Source of the DNA: Agrobacterium arsenijevicii
GTDB lineage: Bacteria; Pseudomonadota; Alphaproteobacteria; Rhizobiales; Rhizobiaceae
Reading direction: 5' to 3'
Length of the DNA: 64,000 nucleotides
Assembly (NCBI GenBank): GCA_000949895.1
Contig: JWIT01000006.1
Location: forward strand, 124,001 to 188,000
Shown here: piece by piece, positions 18,657 through 27,441 of the stretch
How the letters are laid out: each line of letters starts with the position of its first letter
Position numbering within the stretch: the stretch's first letter is position 1
Made by a program: the position numbers and the translations under genes
Notes under the pieces: generated by a model
Seen by the model: only the letters and a program-made list of their open reading frames with translations
The model's database searches: none
What the model was told of the DNA's origin: nothing

Positions 18657-18848
18657 TCACATACGGTCGACGGCACCCTTGACGGCATCTTTGGCCTTGC
18701 CGACGGTGCTCTGGACCTTGCCCTTGGCTTCCTGGACCGCACCCTTGGCGCGCAACTCGTCATTGCCGGTCGCTTCACCGACGCTCTTCTTCACCTTGCC
18801 TGCAACTTCGTTGGCTTTACCGGCAATCTTGTCTGATGTGCTACCCAT
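18657..18848 (-). CDS. CsbD-family stress protein
   Basis: A 63-residue, highly charged, cysteine-free protein of the CsbD/YjbJ family. It shows the repeating pattern [20 protein letters not shown], then [20 protein letters not shown]. These small helical proteins are usually induced by general stress (sigma-B in Bacillus; RpoE2/EcfG-type in alphaproteobacteria). Their molecular role is unclear. GGGAG eight bases before the ATG fits well. The gene stands alone, with a long hairpin behind it. I did not find a convincing EcfG-type promoter by eye (GGAAC-N16-17-cGTT), so stress control is only a family-based expectation. Confidence 0.88.
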   Translation of the reverse strand: MGSTSDKIAGKANEVAGKVKKSVGEATGNDELRAKGAVQEAKGKVQSTVGKAKDAVKGAVDRM

Positions 18849-18958
18849 GTTACTACTCCCTGGTTGAGCCAGACTGGCTGTCTGGCCTTCCGGGTGGGTA
18901 ACGTCAGCGGCAAGGTTTGGTTCCAGCCGGCAAGCGGCTGGTGACAGCGGAAAATTCC

Positions 18959-18991
18959 GGCGTGTAATTCAGGCGTGTAATTCAGGCGTGT
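18959..18991. repeat. 13-bp tandem repeat over the yqgE-like stop codon
   Basis: GGCGTGTAATTCA occurs at 18959-18971 and 18972-18984, followed by a partial third copy GGCGTGT. The unit contains the TGA stop of the YqgE-like gene (minus strand), so the stop is duplicated. This is a recent slippage product or a small tandem duplication. Confidence 0.8.
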
Positions 18992-19614
18992 CCGGCATCC
19001 GGGGAGAGCATGCGGGCATCAACGCCCATCAGCGCAAGCGCCCGCTCGTATTTATTGTCCAGTCCACGGTCGAAAATCAGCTCTTCCGCAGCCGGGCAAC
19101 TCAGCCAGCCATTGTTGGCGATCTCGTTTTCCAGCTGGCCCGGACCCCAGCCGGCATAACCGAGCATCATGGTGGCCTTTTGCGGGCCGCGGCCGTTGGA
19201 AATGGCGCGCACGATATCTAGCGTCGCCGTCAGCGAAATGTCGTCGCTGACCGGAATGCTGGATTCGCTGACGTAATCATCCGAATGCAGCACGAAACCC
19301 CGGCCGGATTCGACCGGGCCGCCGCACTGGATCGGAAATTCGCGGGTGCGGTTGGGCAGCATGATGGCGTCGTTGCTGTCCACCAGTTTCAGATGCAGCA
19401 GAATGTCCGTGAAGGTGATCTGCTGCGGCCGGTTGATGATGAAGCCCATGGCGCCGGCATCCGAATGGGCGCAGATATAGATTACCGAACGGGCAAAATT
19501 GCCGTCGTCCAGCCCCGGCATCGCGATGAGGAACTGGCTGTCGAAAAAACCACGTTCGCGTTTGTCCATCAGGGTTGAAAAGCTCACCGGCGCCTCCAGC
19601 AGGCCGAGTTCCAT
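18982..19614 (-). CDS. YqgE/AlgH family protein (UPF0301)
   Basis: About 210 residues of the YqgE/AlgH family. It has the characteristic [20 protein letters not shown] block, followed by [18 protein letters not shown]. Later come [16 protein letters not shown] and [17 protein letters not shown], all signature segments. It is cytoplasmic, without Cys-based or metal motifs. Its biochemical role is unknown despite wide conservation; AlgH affects alginate and virulence traits in Pseudomonas. The start is uncertain: an in-frame TTG lies 60 bases upstream and a conserved-looking ATG (MDKRERGFF) 48 bases downstream, and none has a strong ribosome-binding site. The stop lies in a 13-bp tandem repeat. 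The divergent neighbour is the DsbD-N-like gene. Confidence 0.9.
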   Translation of the reverse strand: MELGLLEAPVSFSTLMDKRERGFFDSQFLIAMPGLDDGNFARSVIYICAHSDAGAMGFIINRPQQITFTDILLHLKLVDSNDAIMLPNRTREFPIQCGGPVESGRGFVLHSDDYVSESSIPVSDDISLTATLDIVRAISNGRGPQKATMMLGYAGWGPGQLENEIANNGWLSCPAAEELIFDRGLDNKYERALALMGVDARMLSPDAGHA

Positions 19615-19748
19615 CACCAAACGGAAAACGGCGTTCGCACCTCGACAGGATACAGGATGCGGCATAGCGCCCAATCAATCAACCGAAAATGATGAACCGC
19701 ACGAATTCGTAACTGGCCGACCAGACGATGTTGGGTTAGACGGAAAGA

Positions 19749-20597
19749 ATGAGCGTCAGGACATTCTTTCGATTTTCACATCTTCGCCTTGCCGTCGCAT
19801 TCGCCGCCCTTCTCGGTGGCGGGCAAGCCGCGCGGGCCGAAATTACCGACTGGGCCAGAAGCGAAGGCGGCCAGATGCGCGTGGCAAGCCTTGCCATGGA
19901 CGGCGACGGCGTGGTGCGCGGCGTGCTGCAGATCGAGCCGAAAGACGGCTGGATAACCTATTGGCGCGAACCGGGTGAAGCCGGAATACCGCCCAAGATC
20001 ACGCCTGATCCGGCAAGCGGCGTAAACCTGACCTCAATGGCCTATCCTGTTCCAAAGCTCATCGAAAACGGCGATATCACCGATATCGGCTACGATCATG
20101 CCGTCAGCATTCCCTTTCAGCTGAGAGCCGTGGACGCCCAGGCGGGCGGCAACATCGACCTCACCGCCTTCATCGGCGTCTGCCAGAATATCTGCATTCC
20201 CTTCGAGGCGACGTTTTCGATCAGCCGCGGCAATGCGGGTGATGACGACCACGAGGAACGGCGATTGCTGGAAGAGGCACGCGAGACGCTGCCCGAAGCG
20301 GCATCCGACGATTTCAAGGTCACGGATTTCCACATCACGCCTGACAAGACCATGCTCGGCGTGCAGCTGCAACTGCCGGAAAACGCGCCGAAGGAAACCG
20401 AGATATTCATCGCCGGCCCTTCCGGCTTTGCCTATTACGAGCCGCAGAACATGGTACGCGACAAGCGCAAGCTATCCTTCTACATGAACATCAAGGGCTT
20501 GCCGAAAACCTATCAGGTGCAGGGCAACAGCTGGCCCATTCTGGTCAAATCCGGTGACCGGTCGATGGAAACGGTGCTCAATTTTCCAAAGCCGTAA
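19749..20597 (+). CDS. Periplasmic DsbD N-terminal-like protein
   Basis: A 282-residue exported protein resembling the thiol-carrying N-terminal domain of DsbD. The signal peptide ends near residue 30 (GGGQAARAEI). The immunoglobulin-like fold has the Cys pair in GVCQNICIPF (C-X3-C), the site at which DsbD-alpha passes electrons to periplasmic partners. The phrase GWITYWREPGEAGIPP is typical of the rhizobial group. No membrane domain (DsbD-beta) is fused or adjacent, so the electron donor, if any, is encoded elsewhere. GGAAAGA precedes the ATG. A peroxiredoxin follows 122 bases later but has its own promoter. A redox role is inferred from the fold and Cys pair. Confidence 0.82.
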   Translation: MSVRTFFRFSHLRLAVAFAALLGGGQAARAEITDWARSEGGQMRVASLAMDGDGVVRGVLQIEPKDGWITYWREPGEAGIPPKITPDPASGVNLTSMAYPVPKLIENGDITDIGYDHAVSIPFQLRAVDAQAGGNIDLTAFIGVCQNICIPFEATFSISRGNAGDDDHEERRLLEEARETLPEAASDDFKVTDFHITPDKTMLGVQLQLPENAPKETEIFIAGPSGFAYYEPQNMVRDKRKLSFYMNIKGLPKTYQVQGNSWPILVKSGDRSMETVLNFPKP

Positions 20598-20657
20598 GCT
20601 CACCGGCGACCGAGCCTGAGCGACCGTCCCGGCCATGGAATTTACCGCGAAAACCGC

Positions 20658-20686
20658 ATGACAGATTTCATTTCCGTGCTCTATAG
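20658..20686 (+). promoter_or_regulatory. Sigma-70-type promoter of the peroxiredoxin gene
   Basis: ATGACA (20658-20663), a 17-base spacer, then CTATAG (20681-20686). It agrees well with the alphaproteobacterial housekeeping promoter pattern and would start transcription near 20693, about 27 bases before the ATG. Confidence 0.6.
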
Positions 20687-20719
20687 TCGCGCGAACCGAA
20701 CGGCCACAGGAGCATGGAC

Positions 20720-21205
20720 ATGACCATCAAGATCGGCGAAAAACTGCCTTCCGCAACCTTCAAGGAAAAGACGGCCGACGGCCCGGTGGAAACCACCACC
20801 GATGCGCTTTTCGGCGGCAAGACGGTGGTTCTTTTCGCCGTGCCCGGCGCTTTCACCCCCACCTGCTCGCTGAACCACCTGCCGGGCTACCTCGAAAACC
20901 GTGACGCCATTCTCGCCAAGGGCGTGGATGACATCGCCGTCGTCTCTGTCAACGACTGGCACGTCATGGGCGCATGGGCGCAATCTTCCGGCGGTCAGGG
21001 CAAAATCCACTTCCTCGCTGACTGGGATGCCGGCTTCACCAAGGCGCTCGGCCTCGATGCCGACCTCTCCGGCGGCGGCCTCGGCGTGCGCTCCAAGCGC
21101 TATTCGATGCTGGTGAAAGACGGCGTGGTAACGTCGCTCAACGTCGAAGAAAACCCCGGTCAGGCGACCGTCTCGGCCGCCGCGGCGATGATCGAGCAGC
21201 TTTAA
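20720..21205 (+). CDS. 1-Cys peroxiredoxin (Prx5 type)
   Basis: Reduces hydrogen peroxide and organic peroxides in the cytoplasm. Of 161 residues, the peroxidatic cysteine is C49 in VPGAFTPTCSLNHLPGY, the Prx5/AhpE-type active-site phrase with the conserved Pro and Thr. It is the only Cys in the protein, so a thioredoxin or glutaredoxin partner must resolve it. The ATG two codons upstream is only one base from AGGAG, while the one used has seven bases of spacing, so I choose the latter. It follows a DsbD-N-like gene but has its own promoter. A strong intrinsic terminator lies after the gene. No OxyR-type site was recognised by eye. Confidence 0.93.
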   Translation: MTIKIGEKLPSATFKEKTADGPVETTTDALFGGKTVVLFAVPGAFTPTCSLNHLPGYLENRDAILAKGVDDIAVVSVNDWHVMGAWAQSSGGQGKIHFLADWDAGFTKALGLDADLSGGGLGVRSKRYSMLVKDGVVTSLNVEENPGQATVSAAAAMIEQL

Positions 21206-21219
21206 GCCACCTCACCGAC

Positions 21220-21246
21220 GTCATCCTCGGGCTAGACCCGAGGATG
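21220..21246. repeat. RIME-like half element, copy 3
   Basis: A single hairpin: GTCATCC end, stem TCCTCGGG/CCCGAGGA, loop CTAGA. Only one of the usual two arms is present, immediately before the peroxiredoxin terminator. Confidence 0.75.
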
Positions 21247-21262
21247 GAGCAAAAGACAGATT

Positions 21263-21287
21263 AAAGGGCGGTAAAACCGCCCTTTTT
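21263..21287 (+). terminator. Rho-independent terminator after peroxiredoxin
   Basis: AAAGGGCGGT pairs with ACCGCCCTTT around AAA and is followed by further T. It is a classical strong terminator. It also overlaps the stop of the convergent Dabb gene and, being symmetrical with an A-run on the other side, probably works both ways. Confidence 0.85.
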
Positions 21288-21595
21288 CATACGTTCATGT
21301 CAAACACCAGAAGCCCGGCCAGACCGCCATCGGTCAACGAAACCAGACGTTGCCCGACTTCCATATGCTGCGGGTGCGCGAGATATTCGTCGCGGGCTTC
21401 CGGGCTTTCCAGCGTCACGATGAAGCCATCGACGAAACCGCCGTTCAGCCCTTCCGGCGAAACATTCTGGCCGTATTTCACATCGATTATGCCGGGTATC
21501 ACGTCCTTCAGGGCCGCAATCGCCTCAAACACCGCATGTTTTTCAGAGGTTGCCGTCGCGGCCTTGAACCGTAGAAATACACAATGCTGGATCAT
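21287..21595 (-). CDS. Dabb (stress-responsive A/B barrel) protein
   Basis: A 102-residue dimeric alpha-beta barrel protein of the Dabb family. It starts MIQHCVFLRFK and contains IPGIIDVKYGQNVSPEG, DGFIVTLESPEARDEYL and HPQHMEVGQ, the standard family run. Members bind small aromatic or lipid-like ligands, and some are stress-induced; no reaction can be assigned here. An upstream extension of 24 codons is open, but GGAGGAGA about ten bases before the ATG used supports this start. The gene is short and monocistronic. Its stop lies in the T tract of the peroxiredoxin terminator, so the two convergent genes are packed as tightly as possible. Confidence 0.87.
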   Translation of the reverse strand: MIQHCVFLRFKAATATSEKHAVFEAIAALKDVIPGIIDVKYGQNVSPEGLNGGFVDGFIVTLESPEARDEYLAHPQHMEVGQRLVSLTDGGLAGLLVFDMNV

Positions 21596-21723
21596 CCGAG
21601 TGTCTCTCCTCCGCTGGAACATCGTCCAGCTGTTTGACGACAAGATAGATCGGGTTTGAGTTTTCACAACCCCGGATCAGGATTGGTCCGGCTTAAAACC
21701 GCCTATAATAAATCAGGCTTCCG

Positions 21724-22164
21724 TTACCGGCGTTTGAAAGGCTCCATGCCCTTGCGTGCCAATTCATCGGCGCGCTCGTTTTCCGGATGGCCGGCATGGC
21801 CCTTGACCCAGTGCAGGGTGACCTTGTGGCGCTCCTGCGCCGCTTCCAGTGCCTGCCACAACTCGACATTCTTGACCGGTTTGTTATCGGCGGTTTTCCA
21901 GCCCTTCTTTTTCCAGCCGAAAATCCACTTGGTGATGCCGTCCTTGACGTAGGCGCTGTCGGTATAAAGATCGACTTCGCAGGGGCTTTTCAGCGCGTTG
22001 AGCGCCGAGATTGCCGCCAGCAGCTCCATGCGGTTGTTGGTGGTGTCGGCCTCGCCGCCGGACAATTCCTTTTCGGTCTCGCCATAACGCAGCACGGCGC
22101 CCCAGCCGCCCGGACCGGGATTGCCGGAGCAGGCGCCATCGGTAAAGATATCAACGTGTTTCAT
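21724..22164 (-). CDS. rnhA: Ribonuclease HI
   Basis: Degrades the RNA strand of RNA-DNA hybrids (R-loops, primers). At 146 residues it is the normal length. It has the DEDD acids: the first Asp in [17 protein letters not shown], the Glu in [10 protein letters not shown], the second Asp in LYTDSAYV and the last Asp in [11 protein letters not shown]. The basic handle region [13 protein letters not shown] is present. The ATG overlaps the thrB stop (ATGA), so it is coupled to homoserine kinase. This is the rhizobial order ispH-thrB-rnhA, which extends the cytochrome oxidase run. A stand-alone Dabb gene follows downstream. Confidence 0.96.
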   Translation of the reverse strand: MKHVDIFTDGACSGNPGPGGWGAVLRYGETEKELSGGEADTTNNRMELLAAISALNALKSPCEVDLYTDSAYVKDGITKWIFGWKKKGWKTADNKPVKNVELWQALEAAQERHKVTLHWVKGHAGHPENERADELARKGMEPFKRR

Positions 22165-23135
22165 TCGCCAACCAGCCCATATTCGGCAACATGGCCGATG
22201 GAGCGGTGGAACCGCAGCTTGCGCAGATATTCCAGCGGGTCCTTCTTCACCACCAGCGCGCCTTCCGGCGTCGTCAGCCAGTCATAAAGCCTTGTCAGGA
22301 AAAACCGCAGCGCCGAACCGCGCGCCAGAAGCGGCAGCGCATCCAGCTCTGCTGCACTCAGCGGACGCACCGACTGGTAACCTTCCAGAAGTGCCTTGCC
22401 CTTGGTGACGTTGTAAGCGCCATCCTTTTCGAAGCACCAGGCATTGAGGCAGATCGACACGTCATAAGCGAGCAGGTCGTTGCAGGCGAAGTAAAAATCG
22501 ATCAGGCCGGACAGCTCGTCGCCGAGGAAGAACACGTTGTCCTGAAACAGGTCCGCATGGATGACGCCGGCGGGCAAATCCTTCGGCCAATGGGCGGCGA
22601 GATAATCGATTTCCGGGCGGATCTCGTCCTTCAGGCCCTTCTCCACCTCGTCAGCGCGGGCTTCGGACTTGTCCCAAAGCACCTTCCAGCCTTCGACGGA
22701 GAGCGCATTCGGGCGCTTGATCTCGAAACCCTCACCAGCCAGATGCATGGCGGCCAGCGCCTTGCCGACTTCCCGGCAATGTTTCGCTTCCGGTTTCCTC
22801 AGCCACATGCCTTCAAGGAAGGAGATCAGCGCCGCCGGGCGGCCCGACAATTCGCCCAGCAATTCGCCATCCTTGCGCGGCAGCGGCAAGGGGCAGGACA
22901 GGCCCTTGGCGGCCAGATGCTGCATGAGGCCAAGGAAGAACGGCAGATCGGATTTTTCCACGCGCTTTTCGTAAAGCGTCAGGATCAGCGGGTCCTTGGT
23001 GGTGTGCAGCAGGAAATTGGTGTTTTCGACACCTTCGGCAATGCCCTTGTAGGATGTGAGCGTGCCGACGTCGTATTGTATGAGGAAATTCCTCAGATCA
23101 TCTTCGGTGATGTCCGTATAAACTGCCAATTTCAA
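22161..23135 (-). CDS. thrB: Homoserine kinase (APH-fold type)
   Basis: Phosphorylates homoserine to O-phosphohomoserine, the substrate of ThrC. The 324 residues belong to the aminoglycoside-phosphotransferase fold, not the GHMP fold of E. coli ThrB; this form is usual in alphaproteobacteria and pseudomonads. The catalytic loop is [13 protein letters not shown] (HxDxxxxN), and the metal motif is [15 protein letters not shown]. The N-terminal opening [21 protein letters not shown] and the loop [13 protein letters not shown] are typical of this enzyme. The start codon is TTG, with a purine run AAGAGA just before it. It lies between ispH and rnhA and is coupled to rnhA by overlapping stop and start. 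Confidence 0.95.
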   Translation of the reverse strand: MKLAVYTDITEDDLRNFLIQYDVGTLTSYKGIAEGVENTNFLLHTTKDPLILTLYEKRVEKSDLPFFLGLMQHLAAKGLSCPLPLPRKDGELLGELSGRPAALISFLEGMWLRKPEAKHCREVGKALAAMHLAGEGFEIKRPNALSVEGWKVLWDKSEARADEVEKGLKDEIRPEIDYLAAHWPKDLPAGVIHADLFQDNVFFLGDELSGLIDFYFACNDLLAYDVSICLNAWCFEKDGAYNVTKGKALLEGYQSVRPLSAAELDALPLLARGSALRFFLTRLYDWLTTPEGALVVKKDPLEYLRKLRFHRSIGHVAEYGLVGE

Positions 23136-23220
23136 ATCTCTTGATGAAGGATGGAATGGAAATCTTAGAGGAGGATAGCGGATGCGAGGGGAAAACCCCT
23201 CACATATCTCGCCATCTTAC

Positions 23221-24267
23221 TTAGGCGCCAGTGGCTGTTTTCGGTGGCAAGGCATTGCTGGCATTGCCGTTGACGAACGCCATGTCGTCCGTCGTCAGCT
23301 CGATGCTGCGCAGCTCGCGGTTGACGAGGAAATGTTCCGTTTCCTCGACCGTGACAGCCAGATCGAGCGTCGTATCGAAGCGCGCCTTGAAGGCTTCGAT
23401 GATCTCGTCAACGATGACTTCAGGCGCGGAAGCGCCAGCCGAAAGACCGACGGTGCGGATATCACCGATCGCATCCCAGTCGATTTCCGCGGCCCGCTGC
23501 ACGAGAACGGAGTGTTTGGCGCCCGCACGCAGTGCCACTTCCACCAGCCGCTTCGAATTGGAGGAGTTGGGCGCGCCGACCACGATGAACAGATCACAGC
23601 CGGGAGCCGCCTGCTTCACCGCATCCTGACGGTTGGTGGTGGCATAACAAATGCTGTCGGCGGCAGGCGCCTGAATGGCCGGAAAACGTTCCTGCAACCT
23701 CGCGATCACGCCTGCCGTATCGTCGACGGATAACGTTGTCTGGGTGACGAAGCCGAGGTTTTCGCGGTCCACCGGTTCGTAAATGCCGGCATCTTCCACC
23801 GTTTCAACCAGCGAGACGGTGCCTTCGGGCAGCTGGCCCATGGTGCCGATGACCTCAGGGTGACCGGCATGGCCGATCAATACGACATGGCGGCCAAGAC
23901 GCTGATGGCGCATGGCCTGCTTGTGGACCTTGGAGACCAGCGGGCATGTGGCATCGAGATAAAACAGGTTGCGCGCTTCGGCGTCGGCCGGCACGGATTT
24001 CGGCACGCCATGGGCGGAAAAGACCACCGGCTGCTCGCGATGTTCGGTGGGAATTTCGTGCAGTTCCTCGACGAAGATCGCACCCTTGGCTTCCAGCCCC
24101 TCGACCACATAGCGGTTATGTACGATTTCGTGACGGACATAGACCGGTGCGCCGTAGGCCTTGAGTGCCAGCACGACGATCTGGATCGCCCTGTCCACGC
24201 CCGCGCAAAAGCCGCGCGGTCCGCACAGCCTTATCGTCAAAGGGGGTTTGGAAACGGCGATGTTCAT
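23221..24267 (-). CDS. ispH: 4-hydroxy-3-methylbut-2-enyl diphosphate reductase
   Basis: Last enzyme of the MEP pathway; it makes IPP and DMAPP using a 4Fe-4S cluster. Of 348 residues, the three cluster cysteines lie in [14 protein letters not shown] (the second Cys), [11 protein letters not shown] and [13 protein letters not shown]. The His residues that contact the diphosphate are in [14 protein letters not shown] and [10 protein letters not shown], and the catalytic Glu is in the PEV segment. AAGGAGCACGA precedes the ATG. It follows SURF1 in the oxidase run, so isoprenoid output and heme O farnesylation may be co-ordered; that link is inference. The first MEP enzyme, dxs, is about 26 kb away in this window. 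Confidence 0.96.
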   Translation of the reverse strand: MNIAVSKPPLTIRLCGPRGFCAGVDRAIQIVVLALKAYGAPVYVRHEIVHNRYVVEGLEAKGAIFVEELHEIPTEHREQPVVFSAHGVPKSVPADAEARNLFYLDATCPLVSKVHKQAMRHQRLGRHVVLIGHAGHPEVIGTMGQLPEGTVSLVETVEDAGIYEPVDRENLGFVTQTTLSVDDTAGVIARLQERFPAIQAPAADSICYATTNRQDAVKQAAPGCDLFIVVGAPNSSNSKRLVEVALRAGAKHSVLVQRAAEIDWDAIGDIRTVGLSAGASAPEVIVDEIIEAFKARFDTTLDLAVTVEETEHFLVNRELRSIELTTDDMAFVNGNASNALPPKTATGA

Positions 24268-24330
24268 TCGTGCTCCTTGGCCTGCTCCTGGGCCTTGCCC
24301 TATAACCTGCCTTGCCGGTCAGGGCGCGCT

Positions 24331-25083
24331 TTATTCACCTTGCGCCTTACCGTTCCGGAAATAGGCAAAACCGACGACGATGACAAGGGCCGCCGCCAGG
24401 CCATACCACGTTATCGCATATTGCAGGTGATTGTTGGGCAAATCTATCAGCGTCACGCCGCCCTCAGGCCAACCGCCGGGGTTCGGCGTATTGTCGGCAT
24501 CCACGAACAGGTTGACCAGCCGGCCGGGAGGGACATCGGCGCTCGAAGCCATCGCCGCCAGATCCTTCCAGTAGAAGATGTTCTTGGCGATATCGTTGTC
24601 CGGCAGCAGAGAAGACGGTTTTGCAACGAGCGGCGCACGCGCCAGCCCCTTGATCTCAACCTCGCCCGCCACCTGCCCATCCGGCCGCTTGGCCGCCTCC
24701 TTCATTTCGAAAGGCACGAAACCGCGATTGACGAAGAGGATACGCCCATCGGCAAGCGAAAGCGGCGTGTAGATGTAATAACCGGTTCTGCCCTGATGGG
24801 TGGCGAAGAAATGCCGCTCGCGGGCATGATCGAACGTACCTGACAGGTTGACCCTGCGATATTCTATTTCGCCGCCGCTTTTGGCAATCGCCTCGATCTG
24901 GGCAAGCGTGGCCGGGCTTGCATTACGCCGCTCCTCGATATCGGCAATCAGCGCCTCTTTCCAGTAAAGCCGCTTCACCTGCCATGTGCCAAGCCCGAGA
25001 AGGATGGCCAGTGCCAGCAGGACGAGCGGTGCGGCGAACCAGATGCGTCTTTCCGCCGCCTTCATGTGGGAAACGTCATTCAC
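24331..25083 (-). CDS. SURF1-family cytochrome oxidase assembly protein
   Basis: Assists maturation of the aa3 oxidase, probably heme a insertion into subunit I. At about 250 residues it has the SURF1 layout. A transmembrane helix lies near the N-terminus (FAAPLVLLALAILLGLGTWQ) and a second near the C-terminus (YGLAAALVIVVGFAYF). A periplasmic domain lies between them, with GYYIYTPLSLADGRILFVNRG and the end phrase NNHLQYAITWYGLA. I choose a GTG start that overlaps the DUF983 stop, because an AGG with seven bases of spacing precedes it. An ATG six codons later lacks a ribosome-binding site but is possible. Its place after coxC and DUF983 is standard for Rhizobiales. Confidence 0.92.
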   Translation of the reverse strand: MNDVSHMKAAERRIWFAAPLVLLALAILLGLGTWQVKRLYWKEALIADIEERRNASPATLAQIEAIAKSGGEIEYRRVNLSGTFDHARERHFFATHQGRTGYYIYTPLSLADGRILFVNRGFVPFEMKEAAKRPDGQVAGEVEIKGLARAPLVAKPSSLLPDNDIAKNIFYWKDLAAMASSADVPPGRLVNLFVDADNTPNPGGWPEGGVTLIDLPNNHLQYAITWYGLAAALVIVVGFAYFRNGKAQGE

Positions 25084-25462
25084 GATCAAGCCTGCCTTCG
25101 CTTGCATTGTTGCGGTATTGCAGCGCAATCATGATCCCCTTCAGCTTGCGCAGCAGCACGAGGGAGACAATCACCGTAAACGGCAACCAGAGCATGACAT
25201 GCACCCAGACGGGCGGCGCAAAACGCTGATCGAACCACAGCGCCAACCCGACGACCAGAAAACCGACAATCAGCATGACAAACACGGCAGGCCCCTCGCC
25301 CGCATCGGCAAAGCCGTAATCCAGCCCGCAGGCGCTGCATGCGGGTTTCGGGGTCAGGAAGCCGTCGAACAGCTTGCCATTGCCGCAACGCGGGCAGCAG
25401 CCCTTCAGCCCGACTTTTATCGGATCCACCGGCGCAAAACCGTCGTTCGATTGTTCAGACAT
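25076..25462 (-). CDS. DUF983 membrane protein
   Basis: A 128-residue protein with a zinc-ribbon-like N-terminus and two transmembrane helices. Cys pairs stand in KGCCPRCGNGKLFDGFL and PACSACGLDYGF, followed by PAVFVMLIVGFLVVGLALWF and VMLWLPFTVIVSLVLLR. DUF983 genes sit almost always between oxidase subunit III and SURF1 in alphaproteobacteria. A role in oxidase assembly is therefore suspected, but not proven to my knowledge. An upstream extension of 39 codons is open but reads through a repeat region, and the ATG used begins the conserved sequence. The stop overlaps the SURF1 start by a few bases, which suggests coupling. Confidence 0.87.
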   Translation of the reverse strand: MSEQSNDGFAPVDPIKVGLKGCCPRCGNGKLFDGFLTPKPACSACGLDYGFADAGEGPAVFVMLIVGFLVVGLALWFDQRFAPPVWVHVMLWLPFTVIVSLVLLRKLKGIMIALQYRNNASEGRLDRE

Positions 25463-25574
25463 GGAAGGCCTCCCGCTTCCGCTTGCAAACCGCTCTCCGC
25501 AGGAGCGGCACCCCAAGCATGAAGGGCGACAATCGCCGCCCGTGGCGTCGTGACGAAGGTACTCCCCCTCCTCC

Positions 25575-25647
25575 GTCATCCCCAGGCTTGGCCCGAGGAC
25601 AAACGACGCCGCTGGTTTATACCCTCGGGCCCAAGCCCAAGGATGAC
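25575..25647. repeat. Degenerate RIME-like mosaic, copy 4
   Basis: GTCATCC to GGATGAC ends and GC-rich stems, but with mismatches (TCCCCAGG/CCCGAGGA on the left). It lies inside the oxidase run, between coxC and the DUF983 gene, where it may act on transcript processing. Confidence 0.65.
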
Positions 25648-25711
25648 GCCGAGCGTGCGGGAAGCTCGCTCTGGACCAAGGGCGGCAAGCCGCCGCCCCT
25701 CCGCGATGCGA

Positions 25712-26587
25712 TTAACCGTGCACCGGCGCGCCCCAGCCACCCCAGATATAGATGGCGAAGAACAGGAACAGCCAGACGACGTCAACGAAGTGCCAGTACC
25801 AGGCCGCCGCTTCGAAACCGAAATGCTGCTTGGGCGTAAAACCGCCGGCAATGGCCCGGAACAGGCAGACCAGCAGGAAAACCGTGCCGACGAAAACGTG
25901 GAAACCGTGGAAACCGGTCGCCATGAAGAAGGTCGCGCCATAGATCGAATTCTTGAAGTCGAACGGGGCGTGCATGTATTCGTAAACCTGCACGGTCGAG
26001 AACAGGATGCCGAGCGCAACTGTCAGCACGAGACCGGTGATCAGGCCCTTGCGGTCATTGTGCAGCAGGGCATGGTGCGCCCAGGTGACGCAGGTGCCCG
26101 ACAAAAGCAGGATGACGGTGTTGTAGAGCGGCAGGTGCCATGGATCGATGACCTCGATGCCCTTTGGCGGCCATTGCCCGCCGGTATATTCGAGGCGCGA
26201 CGCCTGGATGGCCTCGTGCGGAAACAGGCTGGCATCGAAGTAAGCCCAGAACCACGCAACGAAGAACATCACCTCCGAGGCGATGAACATGATCATGCCG
26301 TAACGCAGGTGAAGCGAGACGACGCGGGTGTGGCTACCCTCGTTGGCTTCCTTGATCGTGTCTGCCCACCATGCGTACATGGTGTAGAGCACGATGACGA
26401 GACCGATGTAAAACAGCCAGGGATTGGCCAGTTCCATACCGAACAGCTTGAAGGAGCCGGCCGACAGGTAACGCATGTAACAGACGCCGCCGAAGGTCAG
26501 AATGAAGGCGCCGATCGAGGCCAGAAGCGGCCAGGGGCTTGGATCTATGATGTGGTAATCGTGGTTCTTCTGATGCGTATCTGCCAT
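25712..26587 (-). CDS. coxC: Cytochrome c oxidase subunit III
   Basis: Structural subunit III of the aa3-type oxidase (also called ctaE). It supports proton uptake and stability of subunit I. Its 291 residues form seven transmembrane helices, with hallmark phrases SEVMFFVAWFWAYFDASLFP, TWAHHALLHNDRKG, FHGFHVFVGTVFLL and the C-terminal FGFEAAAWYWHFVDVVWLFL. The start is the MADTHQKNHDYHIIDPSPWP opening, and an upstream 22-codon extension is discarded. It follows ctaG in the run and precedes DUF983 across a 250-bp gap holding a RIME-like repeat. Confidence 0.97.
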   Translation of the reverse strand: MADTHQKNHDYHIIDPSPWPLLASIGAFILTFGGVCYMRYLSAGSFKLFGMELANPWLFYIGLVIVLYTMYAWWADTIKEANEGSHTRVVSLHLRYGMIMFIASEVMFFVAWFWAYFDASLFPHEAIQASRLEYTGGQWPPKGIEVIDPWHLPLYNTVILLLSGTCVTWAHHALLHNDRKGLITGLVLTVALGILFSTVQVYEYMHAPFDFKNSIYGATFFMATGFHGFHVFVGTVFLLVCLFRAIAGGFTPKQHFGFEAAAWYWHFVDVVWLFLFFAIYIWGGWGAPVHG

Positions 26588-26649
26588 GTGCGACAATCCC
26601 CTGGTATCTCTTCCCTGATCCGGCCTTCCTGAAAAGGCCCGATCTCCTC

Positions 26650-27267
26650 TCACAATTTGCTTTCGCCAGATTCAGTTTTTACCGGCAAGGACGCAACCGG
26701 TTTTTCGGTTTTGGCCGGATAAAACGTATAGGACAGCGTCAACGTATGAATGTTCTTCGTTTCGCGCGCCGTGGCGATATCCGGATCGATGAAAAACACC
26801 ACCGGCATTTCGAGCGTTTCGCCCGGCTGAAGCGTCGTTTCGGTGAAGCAGAAACACTCCACCTTGTTGAAGTAGGCGCCCGCTTCCATGGGCGTGACGT
26901 TGAAGACCGCCGTGCCCGTGGTTGCCACCGGTGAGCGGTTCGTCGCCTTGAAGTTGATCTGCACCGTTTCGCCGATTTTCGGCGTGACCAGCTTGTCGAC
27001 CGGGCGGAAATCCCAGTTGAGACCATTCGACGTATTGGCGTCGAAGGTGACGTTGATGGTCTTGTCGAGAATGACGTCGGAATATTGCTCGACGCGCTGG
27101 GTCGTGCCGTTATAGCCGGTGACGCGGCAGAACAGGCTGTATAGCGGAACGGCGGCATAGGCCATGCCGATCATAGCGCAGAAAAACACGAGACAGAGCA
27201 CGAGGATCGAGCGATTGCTCACCCGCTGCGTGCCGGAACTTCCCGTATCTGCTCCCATATTTGCCAT
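26650..27267 (-). CDS. ctaG: Cytochrome oxidase copper chaperone CtaG/Cox11
   Basis: Inserts copper into the CuB site of oxidase subunit I. The 205-residue protein has one N-terminal membrane helix ([20 protein letters not shown]) and a periplasmic immunoglobulin-like domain. The copper-binding cysteines are in [11 protein letters not shown] (C-x-C), with a third Cys in [13 protein letters not shown]. Other family phrases are [18 protein letters not shown] and [10 protein letters not shown]. The start is placed eight codons inside the longest frame because the MANMGAD opening is better spaced from a purine-rich tract. It follows the small CoxF-like gene, as usual in rhizobia and Paracoccus. 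Confidence 0.95.
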   Translation of the reverse strand: MANMGADTGSSGTQRVSNRSILVLCLVFFCAMIGMAYAAVPLYSLFCRVTGYNGTTQRVEQYSDVILDKTINVTFDANTSNGLNWDFRPVDKLVTPKIGETVQINFKATNRSPVATTGTAVFNVTPMEAGAYFNKVECFCFTETTLQPGETLEMPVVFFIDPDIATARETKNIHTLTLSYTFYPAKTEKPVASLPVKTESGESKL

Positions 27268-27309
27268 GTCCCCCTCCTCTCCTCCGATCATGCTCTCGCT
27301 GTCAGGCCG

Positions 27310-27441
27310 TCAATGCGAGCCGATCTTGATGATGGTGATGACGTAAAACAGCACCACCAGACCGGCGAGCAGGACACCGAGCGCGATGTTGCGCCCGCGC
27401 CTCGATTTTTTCTGCGCCGCGCTCAGTTCCACCGTTTCCAT
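27310..27441 (-). CDS. Small CoxF-like membrane protein of the oxidase operon
   Basis: A 43-residue protein that is easily missed. It starts [20 protein letters not shown] and has a single transmembrane helix, LGVLLAGLVVLFYVITII, and a short KIGSH tail. Such a short basic-then-hydrophobic protein between ctaB and ctaG is found throughout alphaproteobacteria (CoxF type). It probably helps oxidase assembly, though its exact role is unknown. Its ATG shares one base with the ctaB stop (TGATG), which is strong evidence of translation by coupling. The stop is 42 bases before the ctaG start. I am confident that it is real because the position and helix fit the family. Confidence 0.82.
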   Translation of the reverse strand: METVELSAAQKKSRRGRNIALGVLLAGLVVLFYVITIIKIGSH

